A stretch of 64,000 bases of DNA from Selaginella moellendorffii (lineage: Eukaryota > Streptophyta > Lycopodiopsida > Selaginellales > Selaginellaceae). The notes under the pieces are model-generated. The model had not been told where the DNA came from. It saw only the letters and a program-made list of their open reading frames with translations, and ran no database searches. The number at the start of each line of letters is the position of its first letter. Positions within the stretch are counted from its first letter, which is position 1. This document shows, in pieces, positions 32,490 through 46,529 of this stretch. Both the position numbers and the translations under genes were made by a program. The DNA lies in assembly GCF_000143415.4 (NCBI RefSeq), contig NW_003314306.1, positions 298,587 through 362,586 of the forward strand, in the 5' to 3' direction.

Positions 32490-33870
32490 AACTTTTATGA
32501 TTTTATGGCAGATCGGGCTGGTGCAAACTGGAATGGTGTCCAAATAGTTTTTGGGAATGGTCAGCCATTGGAAGGTTGTGAGGGGACTTGTGAGTTCCAC
32601 TGGGCTCAAAGCCTAAACTAGCATTGCCACCTTATCAAGCCAAAGTTTCAATTAATGTTTAAGGAGTTGTGTAAACAGTGGCAAGTTGCACCTTCTGAAG
32701 AAGAGCATAAGGCAAAATCAAATGTGATCCAAATGTGGTGGTGTGAAGATGGCTATATGGACGTAAGTTGTCTATCACAACTTGAGTTAGGGTGGTGGGA
32801 AGTTAAGATGTTTCAGTGGGGACATCATTCTTTTTAGGTTTTTTTTTTTTTCCTTCTCATTTTCTTGCCTCTTAATATTGCCTTTTCCATTAGGATCAAC
32901 CACTTAAGGACCTTATATACACCCTAACTATGAATCTCTTTGAAAGTAAGCCTTGGAGTTGGTGTTCCTCTAAGGCAAGGAAAGAGAAGATGAGTCTATA
33001 CGAAGCTTGTTTATTAAATTTGATATGTGCTATAGAGCAATCTTCAAAAGTGTTAGCATTCGAGGAAAGAAAATACATGGGAATAAGGCCTTTTGTTGAG
33101 ATGTTATGTGATAAAATGAAGAGAAAATTAACTCCACCCACCCGAATAGTGGCAATTACAGTTGAGGAAGTGGCGCGTGGCACATCTATGGAGTACACTC
33201 CCCAAGCTTCTATTGGTGATATGAAGACTATCCGCTCAAAGCATTATTTTTACTGGTGAAGATGTTAACACGGACCTTGGAGTGAAAAGCTCTTACAAGC
33301 CTGATGTTGAGTACTATTTTGCTCCAAGACATCACTTTCGAACTAAACCACTTTAATGGCTGATGAAGAGAATGTATCACAATAGGTTAAAATTGCTTAC
33401 TATAGCATGGAGCTAAAGCAATGGGCAATCCAATGCATCCTAACAAAATCAAATGTAAAGTGTGTGGAAATGCTTCTAAGGGGAAAATGTTGAGCTTAAA
33501 TTCATGGTGACAAATTTGCTTCTATTCCAACCCTATGTTTCTATAGGGAATAAAAGAAAAGAGGATTTTCGAGATAATGCTAGCTATATTGTTGCAACAC
33601 TAATGCCAATCATAAGAAGCAACTTAAAGACACTATAGTGACTAAACCTAATGCAGTACCTAAAGAATGGCTAGTTATTAATAGGGTCGCACTCATCTCA
33701 GATGAGATTGAAAACCTTAAAAAATCTAGTTTTAATCTTGAGAGGAGAGTTAGAGCCATGAGTGATAGAATCAGGACTATTCCTACAAAGATGCATAGGA
33801 GGCCAATAAGAAAAGGTAAAGTAGTTAAATTTATTGATACCGTCTCCAAGCAAAAGTAGGGTAAAATAAA
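32490..33870 (+). pseudogene. Transposase-like relics of uncertain family
   Basis: Decayed plus-strand pieces follow each other. First is ADRAGANWNGVQIVFGNGQP with CEFHWAQSLN and LFKELCKQWQVAPSEEEHKA (32,505-32,780), reminiscent of MULE-like transposase cores. Next is KPWSWCSSKARKEKMSLYEA...FEERKYMGIRPFVEM (32,930-33,259). Then comes a CxxC piece KIKCKVCGNASKGKM (about 33,440-33,495), like a BED zinc finger of hAT elements. Last is a coiled basic piece ending about 33,859. Stops and shifts separate them, and they may come from more than one element. Confidence 0.35.
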
Positions 33871-35958
33871 TTAGTTCAAACACTTGAGTGTGAGATTTTC
33901 TCCACGAAGTACATCACTACACTTGCAAAGTAGTATATAGTCAAAACAAAAGGTGGAGAGTACACAATTGCTATTTAAGACTTTCTTTCTTCCACATGTC
34001 CAGACTTTACGAAGTGTGAGGAAATAATATAAATTTATTATACTTTATATATTTAATTAAAAACATTTTTTCATTTCACTTTTCATTTTATATACTTGTG
34101 AGTGTTCTTTTTGCAAATATTGCCCATAGTACTCGTGTGTCTTCATTTCTATCTTTACCATTTTAAAAAATATTTCATGGTAGTTTTTCGGGTGTGTGAT
34201 GTTGTAATGTGTTGCAAAAGCATATATACCATTATACTGATCATCACTATTTTTTCCACCAAAAGTTAAAAAATATATAGGGCATTTCTTGAAAGTCACA
34301 GAATTGAAGTTTTCTAAAACAAGTATGATAACATTCTTTTTCACTCAATTTGTTGTGCCCTCTATTATTGCATTTATCTCCAACTCATGATCACTATCTT
34401 CACTATCCTCTCTTTCATTCTCTTGTGTGGTTTAGTTATGCTGTGCAATGGGATAGTTATTGCATCTTTTAACCTTTGACTCTGGGAAGAAAGATTATGA
34501 GAGTTAAAGTTATCAACACTAAAACTTACAGATATTTGTATGTATTTCCCTATTTTTAAATAAAAGTGTGAATGAAGATTCATAAATTCTAGACAATATG
34601 CTATGACAAAACCCTCAAGAATGTATTCTAGAAAAGAACCAAATTTTTTTTTTATATGTAAAAGTTTACATCAACAGTTATTTTTTTTTCCTTTTAAACG
34701 GTTATATGGTCTTACATAAAATCTTATTTCAGATTTATTAATTTTTTAATTCTAACAAACCTGTTATTTACTAGCCAAAAAGCATAGAGTATAAATTTAA
34801 GGAAGTGACAAGAATATTTTTTTTGCAAACATCTTATTTTATATTTTAACAAACATCCCTATTATGGCATATAGTAAATATTTAAATTGTTAGAACAAGA
34901 AGTGTTATTTAGAACATTTTTATCTATGTAATATATAGAGAGTTATGAAATTATTAAGTTTGCTATAACTTTAATATTTTAAAGTTTTTAATGTTTGTAT
35001 TAAACTATAATTGAAACTTGAGCTCAAGTTATGAGCTCAACTCTTCAACTCGTGAGCTCAAGTATGGTCTCTGCTCACTTAGTTAAGCAAACAAAATAGT
35101 TTAGTTTTTGCTTTCTTATACTTTTGCCTAATCATATAAAGTGGGGATCACTAAATGGTAATTCTTTTCTGTGAAGAGGTATGTACACTTATGGATCATG
35201 TTTCACAAATGGTGGTTCTCACTTTACAAAGGGTATTTCACACATAAAATGGTGAGTATTTCCCCTAGCAATTGAGCATAGCACAATTGGTCTAATAAAT
35301 AGATTTTTATGCTTATTGACTGAGCTTGCAAACACTACTCAATGTGAAAGGTGTCACTCTTATATAGATTGTGAGAGTACTTATATCACATTTGGCCCCA
35401 TAGGGAGAAATCAAGGGCAATGATGTGTAATGTGCTTTATATCCTCTAAAGTGAGGTATAGATAAAGAGCAAATATATAAGTCAATATTTATATATAAGA
35501 AATAAGTCTTGATTAATTCACTTAGGTGTATTAGGTGTAAAGTGGTTTAAATAGTTAGAGTGGTTTATGATAACCGTTTCCAAATTTTCAATTTATGAGT
35601 CTTATTCGAGTCTCATAAGTTCTTGCAATATGCATAAGAGACTTAAACTCGAGATAAATCTACTCTCAAACCGTATTTGAGTAATTGTTCAAGCTAAAAG
35701 ACCTTGAATCAAAGCCTTGAGACAACATAATGTTTTAATTATGATTCTGCCTTTGTCAAAATATCATAAGATTTAAGTGAATAATTCCCTAATTTGTTCT
35801 TCACGTAACTCTCTTTAAGTTCGAGTCAAAAACAAGAGTTACAGATGCCCAACTTTCTTATTTGTGTATGCCTAGAAAAATTGTGACATCCTGTTGGAAA
35901 ATGTGTCCTTTAAAAACCCAAGTGAGAATTTACTCAGAAGAAAAGAATTTTAGAGTAG
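33870..35958. other. AT-rich non-coding stretch
   Basis: No gene is supported; open frames are short and of low complexity. A cluster of gagctcaa palindromic words lies at 35,018-35,056. Confidence 0.6.
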
Positions 35959-35963
35959 TTAAT

Positions 35964-37088
35964 TGTAGCACATGTGGTTTATCCTATAGTGATTTACCAT
36001 AGGATAACACCATGAAACAGAACCTAAACCCTCTTTATGCCATGTGACATATGCCACGTGTCTAAAGGACAGTGGTGCAGAACCCGAGGTTTAGGGCCTT
36101 GGGCCACTGAATGAAGGAACGGTGCCAAACTCCCAAGCATGGAGCCAAGGAGTGATAGAACCGAACCATGGAGCAACTCCCAAGCATACAGCCCAAAGAG
36201 CAAAAGGGCAGGAGCCTAAAGTGATTTGGAACAGTCCTAGAGCAACTAACATCCCAATGCTAAGACCAGCATGCAAAATGGAGCCAAATGAAGTTTGGTG
36301 CTATTTCGGCATTCTGGTGGCCTAACGCAAGGACATGGGTACTCCACTATCTAGCATGGAATGGAACTTGGGCTTAGACCCAAGCCAGACGCAAAACAAG
36401 GATAGGCACGCAAGCAAGAGTTGGATTATGCCTCAAGTTGGTCAGCCATGCCCAACCTACCCACTATCCTTACTATACATTTGAGACCCCCAATATCCCC
36501 CCCCCCCCCCTCCCTTGAGGAACACACGCTTTGGGCTTTCACCCCAAGCCTCCCTTAATATCAGGAGTTAGTCTCTGGGACAATCTTGAAACTTACTAGA
36601 TATGGAATGACCTTAGATTGCGAATTTGGACATGGGATGAACACCATTGTGTTTAGGCCAATCCTTATATTCCATAAATATGCCAAATGAGCAAATTTAG
36701 ACACTTCCATAAATAGCATTTGGGACCGAAATGAGACTAACACAAAGGGCATGATCGCGAGGGTGTTTAGCAAACATGGTAAGCTATCATTTAGCGAATA
36801 TTGAGGGACCAATCTCAACATCACGGGGGTTCTTGATACTAGCAAGTGCAAGCCAATGACTTAAGTTTCTCAAACTAAGCCGAGTATGCTCAGCAAGAAA
36901 CACATAGAGTTCATACCTTATGTTTATCCAATCTAAGTACATGGTCATTGACCAATTTCTCAACTAGCTCAAGTGGGAACTGATAACTGGCCTAGCAATA
37001 CCAACCTCCTACCGTTGTGGCAATAAGGAAAGAATATCCGAAAGGATTATCTGACAAGTAACTTTCGATACCCGAAGTCACATTCACA
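35964..37088 (-). repeat. LTR (3' LTR in element orientation)
   Basis: It shares the C-tract module and flanking phrases with 42,630-43,774. The C run lies at about 36,487-36,508 and the phrase cacgctttgggctttcacccc follows. Confidence 0.85.
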
Positions 37089-40000
37089 GGAGAATCTCAC
37101 TGCACAAGATAGAGTTTATAGGAAATAATATTAGGGAGATTTACTAAGGGTGAACACTTTTTGGACTTAGCGACACAAAGTATTTTTTATGGAACTGAAA
37201 AGATACCTCAAACATGGAAGTAATGATCTTATGTTGTTTGGTGTAACAATCAAAGAATAGGAACAAAAGACTAATAGCCAAAAATGAGTTATGGAAATCA
37301 TTAAAAAGAATCTAAATAGCAAAGTTAAATAATGAACACTCATATATGTTTGATACTAATGAATTGTGGGAAAGACAATATATTTCTAAAAATGGATCAC
37401 TAAATGTTTCAATTTAGCCAAAATGAAAGCTCCAAAAACAGCAAGATAGCAAAATGATAGAGTTATGGACAACTCTAGCACAAATTATAGATTTCAACTA
37501 TAGATTAATAGGATGTACAATATCAAAGTTATAGACAAAGATATAACACTCTCCCCCCTAGGGAAGATTGATGTCCTCGTCGATGCACACTCGATTCTAG
37601 AATATTGCCAAGGAAACAACTCTAGAAAAAATTCATGATATTCACACTATATAAGAAATGCATCAACTTAAATGAGTTAGGAGGCAACCTCTTTGTCTAA
37701 CACAGATGCGTTACTAGCTCAAACACCTTCCGGCCATCGCCGACAAGGAAATAACCAACGGAGTCAGCCACCCTTGCTACTCTAGATGTCACCCAGCTTA
37801 CAAAAGTGTGATACGCCCCTACCTATAGGGACATAGAGAGAAAAGCCAAAGGCCGCAACGCTCATGAGCAAAGAAACCAAACTCGTTGGTAAAGTTTAGA
37901 TAGACTACTATAAATAGGCAATTAGAGTTGTTTACATGGTCACACCCTTTTAACGGAATAAGGAACATCGACAAAAAGGTAGGTTATGTGACCAGTCGAC
38001 AGTAGCTACCTCATGACTAAAGATTTCACCATACACACGAAGTGCCAAAGCCAATTTACCTATACTGGCCCAAACTTAAAGATCAATAAATGGACAATAT
38101 CAAAGTCAATAGACAATGATACCTTAGAGTCGGAATTATCAGTGAATAAATCTTAGATTAAAACACAAAAGTATTCCAAATAAGTTATCATTCAATAAAC
38201 CAGCATTAGAGTATAGGAACCACCAAGATTATCATAATTGGTAAACACAAAATTCACCATCAACAAAATTCAATAGCAAGTATGTCATCAAGTAAACTCA
38301 ATGATAAAACTTAACTATGAAAGATTGTAGACAGAATGCTACACTTAAAGAACTCAAAGAATATAAAGTATCATTGATTGGCAAGCAAAATACTTGCGAA
38401 TACATCACCTGAAGGTCCCCAATCTATCAGAACTAACTCAAACAATAAATGACAAAATAGAATGAACATAGCAAGACTAACAAACACTCGTTCATGCTAA
38501 GTATCGCACCAGCTAGTTTGAATATATCTTGGTCAATAATACCAAGGAACCAGAGTTGCTCAAGCAAGCATCGGCAACATCCTATTGATGTCTCAAACCC
38601 AAAAGACCAATCCAGAGTAAACCACAAAGAACATGTGGTATTGCGAAAAGCTAGAAGCTATCAAAGAAAATAACCAACTATTATGAAAGACTATCAATCA
38701 TCCTATCAAGAAAGAGATGCATAATCATTGTCAAAGAAAGAATCCACCATCTTGAAGAATAGCGAATCATTCTATATCAACAATAACCAAGCAAAACCTT
38801 TGACAAGGATAATTGACCATCCTAATTGATAATCAATCATCACCAATGATTGCTAAATGCAAAAGCAAACTTCAACATTGAAGCTAATGAGCTAAAAATG
38901 CCTTTCCTTAACAACTCTGAACAAATGGAACAATGAGCATGAAAACTTAAGGAACCAAAAACTCGAAGAAGCCTATAGCCAAGTTTTTCCTAACAACGAT
39001 CACGAGTCTCGCATGGACTAACTTCAATGCTAAAGAAGAAATCATGGTGTAACCCACAATATCCTCCTCAATACATCCAGAAGCTAAACTTCATAATACA
39101 AAGTTAATGAAGAGCATATCTGCATCAATTCAAAAGCCAAACATAATGGAGCTATGCTCAACAAGTGATCACGAAACGATCCTTCATCAATCCATCTATA
39201 GCAAAACGTAACTCACTTTATAACAAGCACAAGAAGAATCATCAATGATCAATATATTCCAACTTAAATCCAATAAAGATTCAAACATTTCAATATTGAT
39301 CACTAACTCTTCTTTTCGTAAAGCTAATATAGTCCATGACTAGATCACTTTTTAAGGAAAAGCCAAAGCTCAACCCCTACTAAATAATCTCATCTAGAAC
39401 ACAACTAACTCAAATTTGCCACTCAATTCGTTTGAACGTTAACACAATTGTTAACTAGAAAATGCATGAATGCTAATAACACAAAGCCATAGCTAAATCA
39501 TCAACACTATCTTTATCGAGACTAATGAAACTCGACATCAATCTTTTGGAGAGACATCTTATTTCACTTAAATCTCAACATCAATAATGTCAATGACAAA
39601 TCATCACTTCAATGCTATCAACACCAGAACAAAGCTAGAAGAAAGCAAAAGTGAACCACCACTCAAAACTCTCTTGCAACTAAGCTAACCAAAGTTGAAG
39701 ATACTTTAATCAATATCCGAGACCAGTTCTTCAACAATACTTAGTTTCAGATAACACATCATCAAGGAGTGAATTACCACATCCAAGACTTAATGAAATC
39801 CAACACTACAAACTAAACTTATCCAAATGATATCGACAAAAGAATCGATATGCCAACATGGAAAACCCATGTAAGTTTAACAACACGATCCTCCATAACA
39901 CCATCCGGTAAAGCAAGCCCATCACTGCTAAATTTTCATCGAACGAAGCAAGTGTCACAATCTTTGACAAAGTCTACCAGCAATCACTAGTTGCAAAGCA

Positions 40001-42610
40001 ATCAATAATCACTCTTCAACTTGCCTTCACAAGAACCAAACACTACACTTGTGCCATTGAGTCATACACTTGTTCAATATAAACGTAATACCCTAGGTAC
40101 GAGATATTGGCTCATGGACAAGCATGAATTAAATGACCACTCGAATCCTACTCAACTGCAATAAGCTCACTAATGCGTTTAGCCAATAGCTCTGAGCATG
40201 CCTTGAAAAGGCTAGCTATGCATGATCAACACTTAATTAAATTAAAGTGAAGACCATGAGATGAACTTATATCGGTACACAACCTCCTTATAGACAAAAC
40301 TATAGTATGGGTACTAACATCTCAAACTCAAACAACCAAATTGGACATCACTATCCTCAACCAAGGCATAGGGCTACCAAGACTAAGTCAAGATCAGTGA
40401 AAGCTTACTACTCTCATAGAGTCTTAACGAAATACAAAGTGTAATCTGCCACTGAGCATAACACTACAGAAGAAAGGCATAAGGGTCACCCTTCTTAGAA
40501 AAGTGCAATGGCCACTTTTCTATACCAACTCTAGACTCTATCCAACTCAATTGCCTTAGCCCCAAAAGTCAGCATCTCTTTTGGGCCGCATCATACAAAT
40601 TATATACTAAAGTCTAAGCTAATTAAAGTCAACTCCAACCCCTTCACTAGTTTGTATTAGCTTACGAAAATGGAATGGTTTTCGGGCAAATGATCAATAG
40701 ATCAGCCATTGGAAAAGCCTAAGAAAATTTGTGGAAAATTTCCATCCTAAAGAAAAAATGACTCTCAGTCTAGGAGTACAAACTTTCAAGACTCAACTGA
40801 CTTCCTCCTACTAACAACTTCACATAGGTTCACCTTAACATAAATTTTCAAGACCCATAGTATACTTAAGCTCAAACATCTTTTTGCCCATACTTCCGAC
40901 ATCCAACTCCGATATCCGCAAAAATGCAAAATGAACATCCAAGGCTTGATCATGAAGACCATATCTTTGGATATCCAAATTGCACTAACACCCTTCTTCA
41001 ATCACTTTCAAGATACAATGTGAAGCCAAAACACTAACAAGAAAAATGACATGGAAAATTAAACTCTAAAGAAAATTCCTCATCACTCAAAATAACAATG
41101 CCACTTCCACTAACACAAGTGCTAGTAATGTTAATGTCTCAACTACACACTTTCTCCATCCAACAATTTACTCCAAGTACTAACGGATCAGCCAACAAAC
41201 TATAACAAATGAGTGCTATAACTTTTTCAAACATCTCAATGGACAAACTCTCAAGGAACAAGGAACCAACTTATGCTTAGCATAATGGACCACCATCAGG
41301 AATCCAGTCAAATCTACTACAATGCTACTACGTGTAAGTAGACTAGCTTCACTATCAATCACTTTGGGGTTGATCATCGTTTAACCAAGCAATTTCGTAA
41401 ACACATTGCTCACTATCACATGAATATGATATAATAATCACAATGATTTAATCATCAATTGAGCAACACCACAAGCAATGCCTATATCACTACTTCAAAG
41501 GTTTACGTGAATATCAAGTGCTAACTCAATTTGACAAAATGCAACATAAATGCCACACCCCATCAATAGAGATTTACAACACTTAACACTACTAACTTTT
41601 GTTCACAACATAGGCAAGCTTATGCCACTCTCTTTCCAACCAAACTCAAAATTAATCCAACACCAAGCTACTTAAGGAGCAATAGCAAGGTTCCCTAGAA
41701 AAGAATTGAGCATTGCAACCCAAGTTTTCAATAGCAAGCTTAAAAAAAAATGGTTTAACGCTTCACCACTATTCATCCCATGACTCACCATTTACAAGAC
41801 CATCATTTTCAACATGCATCAAGGTAGAGACTCTTGATTGTATAATGTGAACACGAGCAATGAATCACGCCTCATTGCAAATTATCTCTCCAAGAAGAGA
41901 AAATGATTTACGTATTTGATCCTTCGTCCTTGACGACTCTCTTTTTGGTCTCATTTTTTATCAAATCTCAAGCTTGCTTTTGCACTGCCTTTAATCCAAT
42001 CCAAGAAAAGTTTATGAGAGAGTATAGCAATGATTACTTGAATCAATAGACTCATCCCTATAGTCTTGATTGATTCACTTGTATTCATGCCTAGGAAGGA
42101 TCCACTAGTGCTGTGCTAAACAGCTACAGACCAGCCTATTTGCCACTCATAGTAAACCCAGGGAAGGTTTACTTTCACCTATGGTACTTGGAAACACTCA
42201 TGGAACTATTGAAACAGCTCATGGAACCACTGATAGGTTAACATTAATCTTGCTAACTCAAAGTGCAACCTTGAGTTGCTAATGTGCCCCATTCACAAGC
42301 CCAAGCATAAACTCATGCAAAATGGTACACTTCAAATCCATCTTACCAACTCAAAGTGTAATCTTGAATTAATAATGTGCCTCACTCACGAGCCCAAGTG
42401 CAAACTTGTGCAAGTGGAATAACTCAATCCCTCTCATGAGCCTAAGAGCAAGCTCACATTATTACGGTACAAAAAGGTAACCAAATCCATACCCAAGGAA
42501 CAATTGTGAAGCCTTTGCACCCAAACGTGTACCCACTCGGATCATCGTTTTCATCTCTGCGTATGCAACGAGACTAGTTGCCCAATCTCATTGAATAGCA
42601 CTCATTGAGA
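37089..42610 (-). other. 5.5-kb interior without coding capacity
   Basis: The plus strand is rich in A and C and poor in G (phrases such as aatcaatcatcaccaatg recur), a strong strand bias. No gag, RT or integrase motif is recognised. Whether it is decayed or was never coding cannot be settled by eye. Confidence 0.6.
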
Positions 42611-42629
42611 CTCATTCTCTAATACCAAA

Positions 42630-43774
42630 TGTAGCACACGTGGTTTTGACCCTTTATCCTATAATGATTTACTATAGGATAACACCACAAAGCAGAACCT
42701 AAACCCTCTTTATGCCACGTGACACATGCCACATGTTATATGCCACATGTCCAAAGGACAGTGGTGTGGAACCCAATGTTCAAGGCCTTGGGCCACTGAA
42801 CGAAGGAACGATGCCAAACTCCCAAGCATGGAGCCAAGGAGTGACGGAAGTGAACCACAAAGCAACTCCCAAGCATATAGCCCAAGGAGCAAAGGGACAG
42901 GAGCCCGAAGTGACTTGGAACAGTCCTAGAGCAACCAGCATCCGAATGCCAGGACCAACATGCAAAATGGAGCCAAACAAAGTCTGGTGCTATTTCGGCA
43001 TACCGGTGGCCTAATGCAAGGACATAGGTACTCCACCAACTAGCATGGAATGGAACTTAGGCTTAGACCCAAGCCGGACGCAGAACAAGAACAAGCACGC
43101 AAGCAAGAGCTAAACTATGCCTCAAGTTGGTCAACCATGCCCGACCTACCCACTATCCCTACTATACATTTGGAACCCCCCATATCCCCCCCCCTCCCCC
43201 CCCTGAGGAACACACGCTTTGGGCTTTCACCCCAAGCCTCCCTTAGTATCAGGAGTTAGTCTCTGGGACAAACTTGAAATTTACTAAATATGAAATGGCT
43301 CTAGATTGTGAATTTGGACACAGGATGAACATCATTGTGTTCAAGCTAATCTCTACATTCCATAAATATGCCAAATGAGCAAATTTAAACACTTCCATAA
43401 ATAGCATTTGGGACCGGAATGAAACTAACATAAAGGGCATGATAACGAGGGTGTTTGGCAAACACGGTAAACTATTATCTAGCAAATATTGAGGGACTAA
43501 TTTCAACATCGCGGGGGTTCTTGATATTAGCAAGTGCAAACCAATGACTCAATTTTCTCAAACCAGGCCGAATATGCTCAGCAAGAAACACATAAGGTTC
43601 CTACTTTATGTTTATCTAAGTACATGGTCATTGACCAGTTTCTCAACTAGCTCAAGTGGGAATTAATAATGGGCCCAGCAATACCATCCTCCTACTGTCG
43701 TGGCAGTAAAGAAAAAATATCCGAAAGGAATAGCCGACAAGTAACTTTCGATATCTGAAGTCACATTTGCGACA
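42630..43774 (-). repeat. LTR (5' LTR in element orientation)
   Basis: It is the partner LTR, carrying an extra copy of atgccacatgt near 42,730 compared with the other. It is flanked by TTAAT on its outer side and the PBS on its inner side. Confidence 0.85.
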
Positions 43775-43779
43775 TTAAT

Positions 43780-45560
43780 CATGTTTTCCATATCAAACAA
43801 AGTCCATTTCTTTTTCTTTTTGTATTTTTCTCAAGAAATTGCTAGTGAAAAAATTTAAACTTGAGTTTTTTGGCAATGCATATCGTACTCTAATTTCAAA
43901 CTTGTCCTATACTCTATGACTTTGGTGATAGTTGAAAAACTATATTTCTTACATTATTTAGGCACTACGCCACTAAAATCATTAAAAAAACTGTTTTGTT
44001 CAATGTTGTCTAGACTCAAGACCTTTGCAATTATTAAAGAGATCTATTTGTGATTCTTAGTGCTAAGTAAGTTTAGAATTCACAAGCAATTTTTTCAAAC
44101 TATTTTCAAGCCAAAGAGTGATAGTTTATCCCACCGTGGTCATTAAAAGTGAATAAGGTTTTTTCTGCCTATACTCACATTCTTGCTCTTACCTACAAAA
44201 TAGTGACAAACAAACAGAGACAAAAATGTAGAAGAAGAGAAAAAAAAATGAAGAATGAGAAGAGAATTCAATTTTGAATTCTAAATACGTAAATAAGGAT
44301 AAGCATATCTTATTATCTCAACTCTACTTTGCACAAACATCCATAAACAGAAGAAAAAATGGTTAATTCAAATGCATACAATAGTGAGTGGGGGTTGTTT
44401 TTCAGCATGTCTAAATGTTACTTATATACTATATGATTTTATAACCGTTTCTAACTACTTTTCGCATAGATCAAGTCTTTCTTCTTTGGATGCCTAAGCT
44501 TAGTTATAACTCAATTTCACCTAAAGTTTCTTCTTTTGCTCTGCTTGGGATGATACACAAAGATAAAATATTTACCTCTTTATCAAAAAGTTTATTATTG
44601 ATTTATAAAGCCCTTGTGTATATACTTTAGAGGAGAGAAATGTTTTAGGAGTTAGATACAATCAATTACTCTATAATAAAATATATTTTATTTAATCAAC
44701 TACTTCTTCATTTGTTTTATATTTATTTATTTATTTAATGCCACTACATCATAGATTTTAAGAGTAGATGAGTGAATTAGGCAGTAGGAGATTTTTAAAT
44801 GATAAAGGAAGAGTAATAATTTATAAGTTCTTGAGATTCTTTATTGAAATGACTCATAACTAAAATAAAAATATCATAAAAAAAGCAGTATTTTTTTTCT
44901 AAATTTCTTAAGAGTGGTTTTGTTTATACTAAACATATATTGAAAAATTGCATATGGGCTGAATGTGGTTATAAGAGAGATTGTTTATGTCCAGCAAGAA
45001 GTTTGTGATTTTTTTTTCATATTTTATTTTTTTTCTTCTGTTTACATATTTCTCACAAATGAAGTTTGATTACTCAACAAGAAGAGTATTTGCAAGGTTT
45101 CATAAGCCACTAAAAATAAGATATTTTTGCAGATGCAAAAATGCACAATAAGGATTGCAACCTATCATTAGTCTAAATTTATAAAGCAAGTATTTTTAAT
45201 AACTACTCCACTAATAAAAATCTATCATAATAAGGAGGAGTTGCCAAACTTTTTAGGCCGCTAGATCCAGCCAATTGTAGCTGTTCAATGGGGGTAACTA
45301 TAAAGGGGTTATTTCGGTAATCACATGTTAACGAATAATCGCGCTAATGTTTGCTCCCAGCCAATGGGAGGCAGCCAAACCACATGTGGCGGGAGAGGAA
45401 GGCCTGGCAATGTGTGTCACATGGAAATGTGTTGACCATGGCTACACTTGTCATCTGGGTATTGAGATCACTAGAGCACCAAGGTTGCAAGGAAGATTTG
45501 GTGATTGGAGCAAGATTGATCATCCTTCTAGTAGTGGAGTGAGGTGTTGCAGCATCTAGA
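43780..45560. other. AT-rich non-coding stretch
   Basis: Long A/T runs are present and no supported gene. Confidence 0.6.
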
Positions 45561-45561
45561 C

Positions 45562-46500
45562 ATGCCACTCAACTGGAACTCACCACCAGTGGCGAGCTGC
45601 CATTTGAAACTGGGAATTTGGGGAACTTGATAGTGAAGTGTTTGTTCTTGAGAACCACATGCTTGTTCCAAGAGATCATGTTAGCATTTGTGTCATGGAA
45701 TTTCACCACTGTTTTGAAAGTACTAGCGGAAACTCCCATAGACTAACCATTCCATCGGAGGAGCAAGCCACAAGCTCAAAGGAACCCTTTTACATAAACT
45801 TAATGTAAAAGCAACAAAGAAAGATGATTTAGTTGGCTGGATGAAAGAAAAGCAAACCTTAGCTTTTGGGTGTTCGACTAATCATCCTCCTAGTGGTGGA
45901 GCAAGGTGTTGCAGCATCCGGACCTGCCGCTCGATTGAAATGCGGTGTTCATTGGCCATAGCAATAGAATCTTCAACATGGAGATGTTTAAGATCTTCAG
46001 GCAAGTGCTGGATTTCATGACAATGTGCCAATTCGGAAGAGTTCTAGATGTGGTGACCATGTATCTTTCTCTCTTTTTCTTTTTATCCATTTTGGCGATG
46101 AATGCAAGGGCATTTTGTGCTACTCCAGGTACTAGACTCACCCAGCAGCAGCATTGCTCGAGCAAGAGGGCTGTTGAGAGATTGGCGATCAAGCAGCCAC
46201 AGAAAAACTATAACCAGGTTATACTTCTCAAGATCGTCTCCCAAGATTGCCAAGATCTTTTCAGGAAGCAATGTGGAAAGCCCATCATAAAAAAATCCAT
46301 CGAGAAGAGGGAATTTTTGCTAGAAAACCATTTGAACTGGAGAACACATATAGTTGTGGTTTTTGTTGGTGTGATTTTGCTCACAACTCCCATATTTGCA
46401 GCCAATGCTCTCAAGATGTGCTCCTGTATTTTGCTGGTAATTTTATTCTTCTCTTTTGTTCTTCAAGAAAGACAAGTTTTTTCTCTCTCTCTAGATTGGA
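45562..46500 (-). pseudogene. Fragments of a host-like gene (LRR-like and WD-like pieces)
   Basis: On the minus strand one piece (about 45,900-46,045) reads ELAHCHEIQHLPEDLKHLHV, like the leucine-rich repeats of plant immune receptors. Further on are FELVACSSDGMVSLWEF (about 45,735-45,785), like a WD40 blade, and a last exon-like piece ISWNKHVVLKNKHFTIKFPK (ending 45,562). Splice-like gaps lie between. A 55-60 bp segment is repeated (45,519-45,575 and 45,876-45,935), suggesting a partial duplication. It is unclear whether this is a gene or a mosaic of fragments. Confidence 0.3.
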
Positions 46501-46529
46501 GCTTGCTTGATGCATTGTAAATCCTTTGT

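Larger units (their letters stand above)
35964..43774 (-). mobile_element. Non-coding LTR element (LARD-like), minus orientation
   Basis: LTRs lie at 35,964-37,088 and 42,630-43,774, both starting TGTAGCAC on the plus strand, with the right one ending GCGACA. The target duplication TTAAT flanks the element (35,959-35,963 and 43,775-43,779). On the minus strand a tRNA-Met-type PBS (TGGTATTAGAGA, 42,616-42,627) follows the right-hand LTR, which fixes the orientation. The 5.5-kb interior has no frame above about 70 codons and no pol motif that I could find. It fits a large retrotransposon derivative that uses proteins of a relative, or a very old copy. The LTRs differ visibly in sequence and length, so it is older than the chromovirus. 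Confidence 0.85.

Noticed and set aside
36041-36062. atgccatgtgacatatgccacgtg as a member of the palindrome family
   Set aside because: It has a different core and symmetry and is part of the LTR; the other LTR carries a variant of it.
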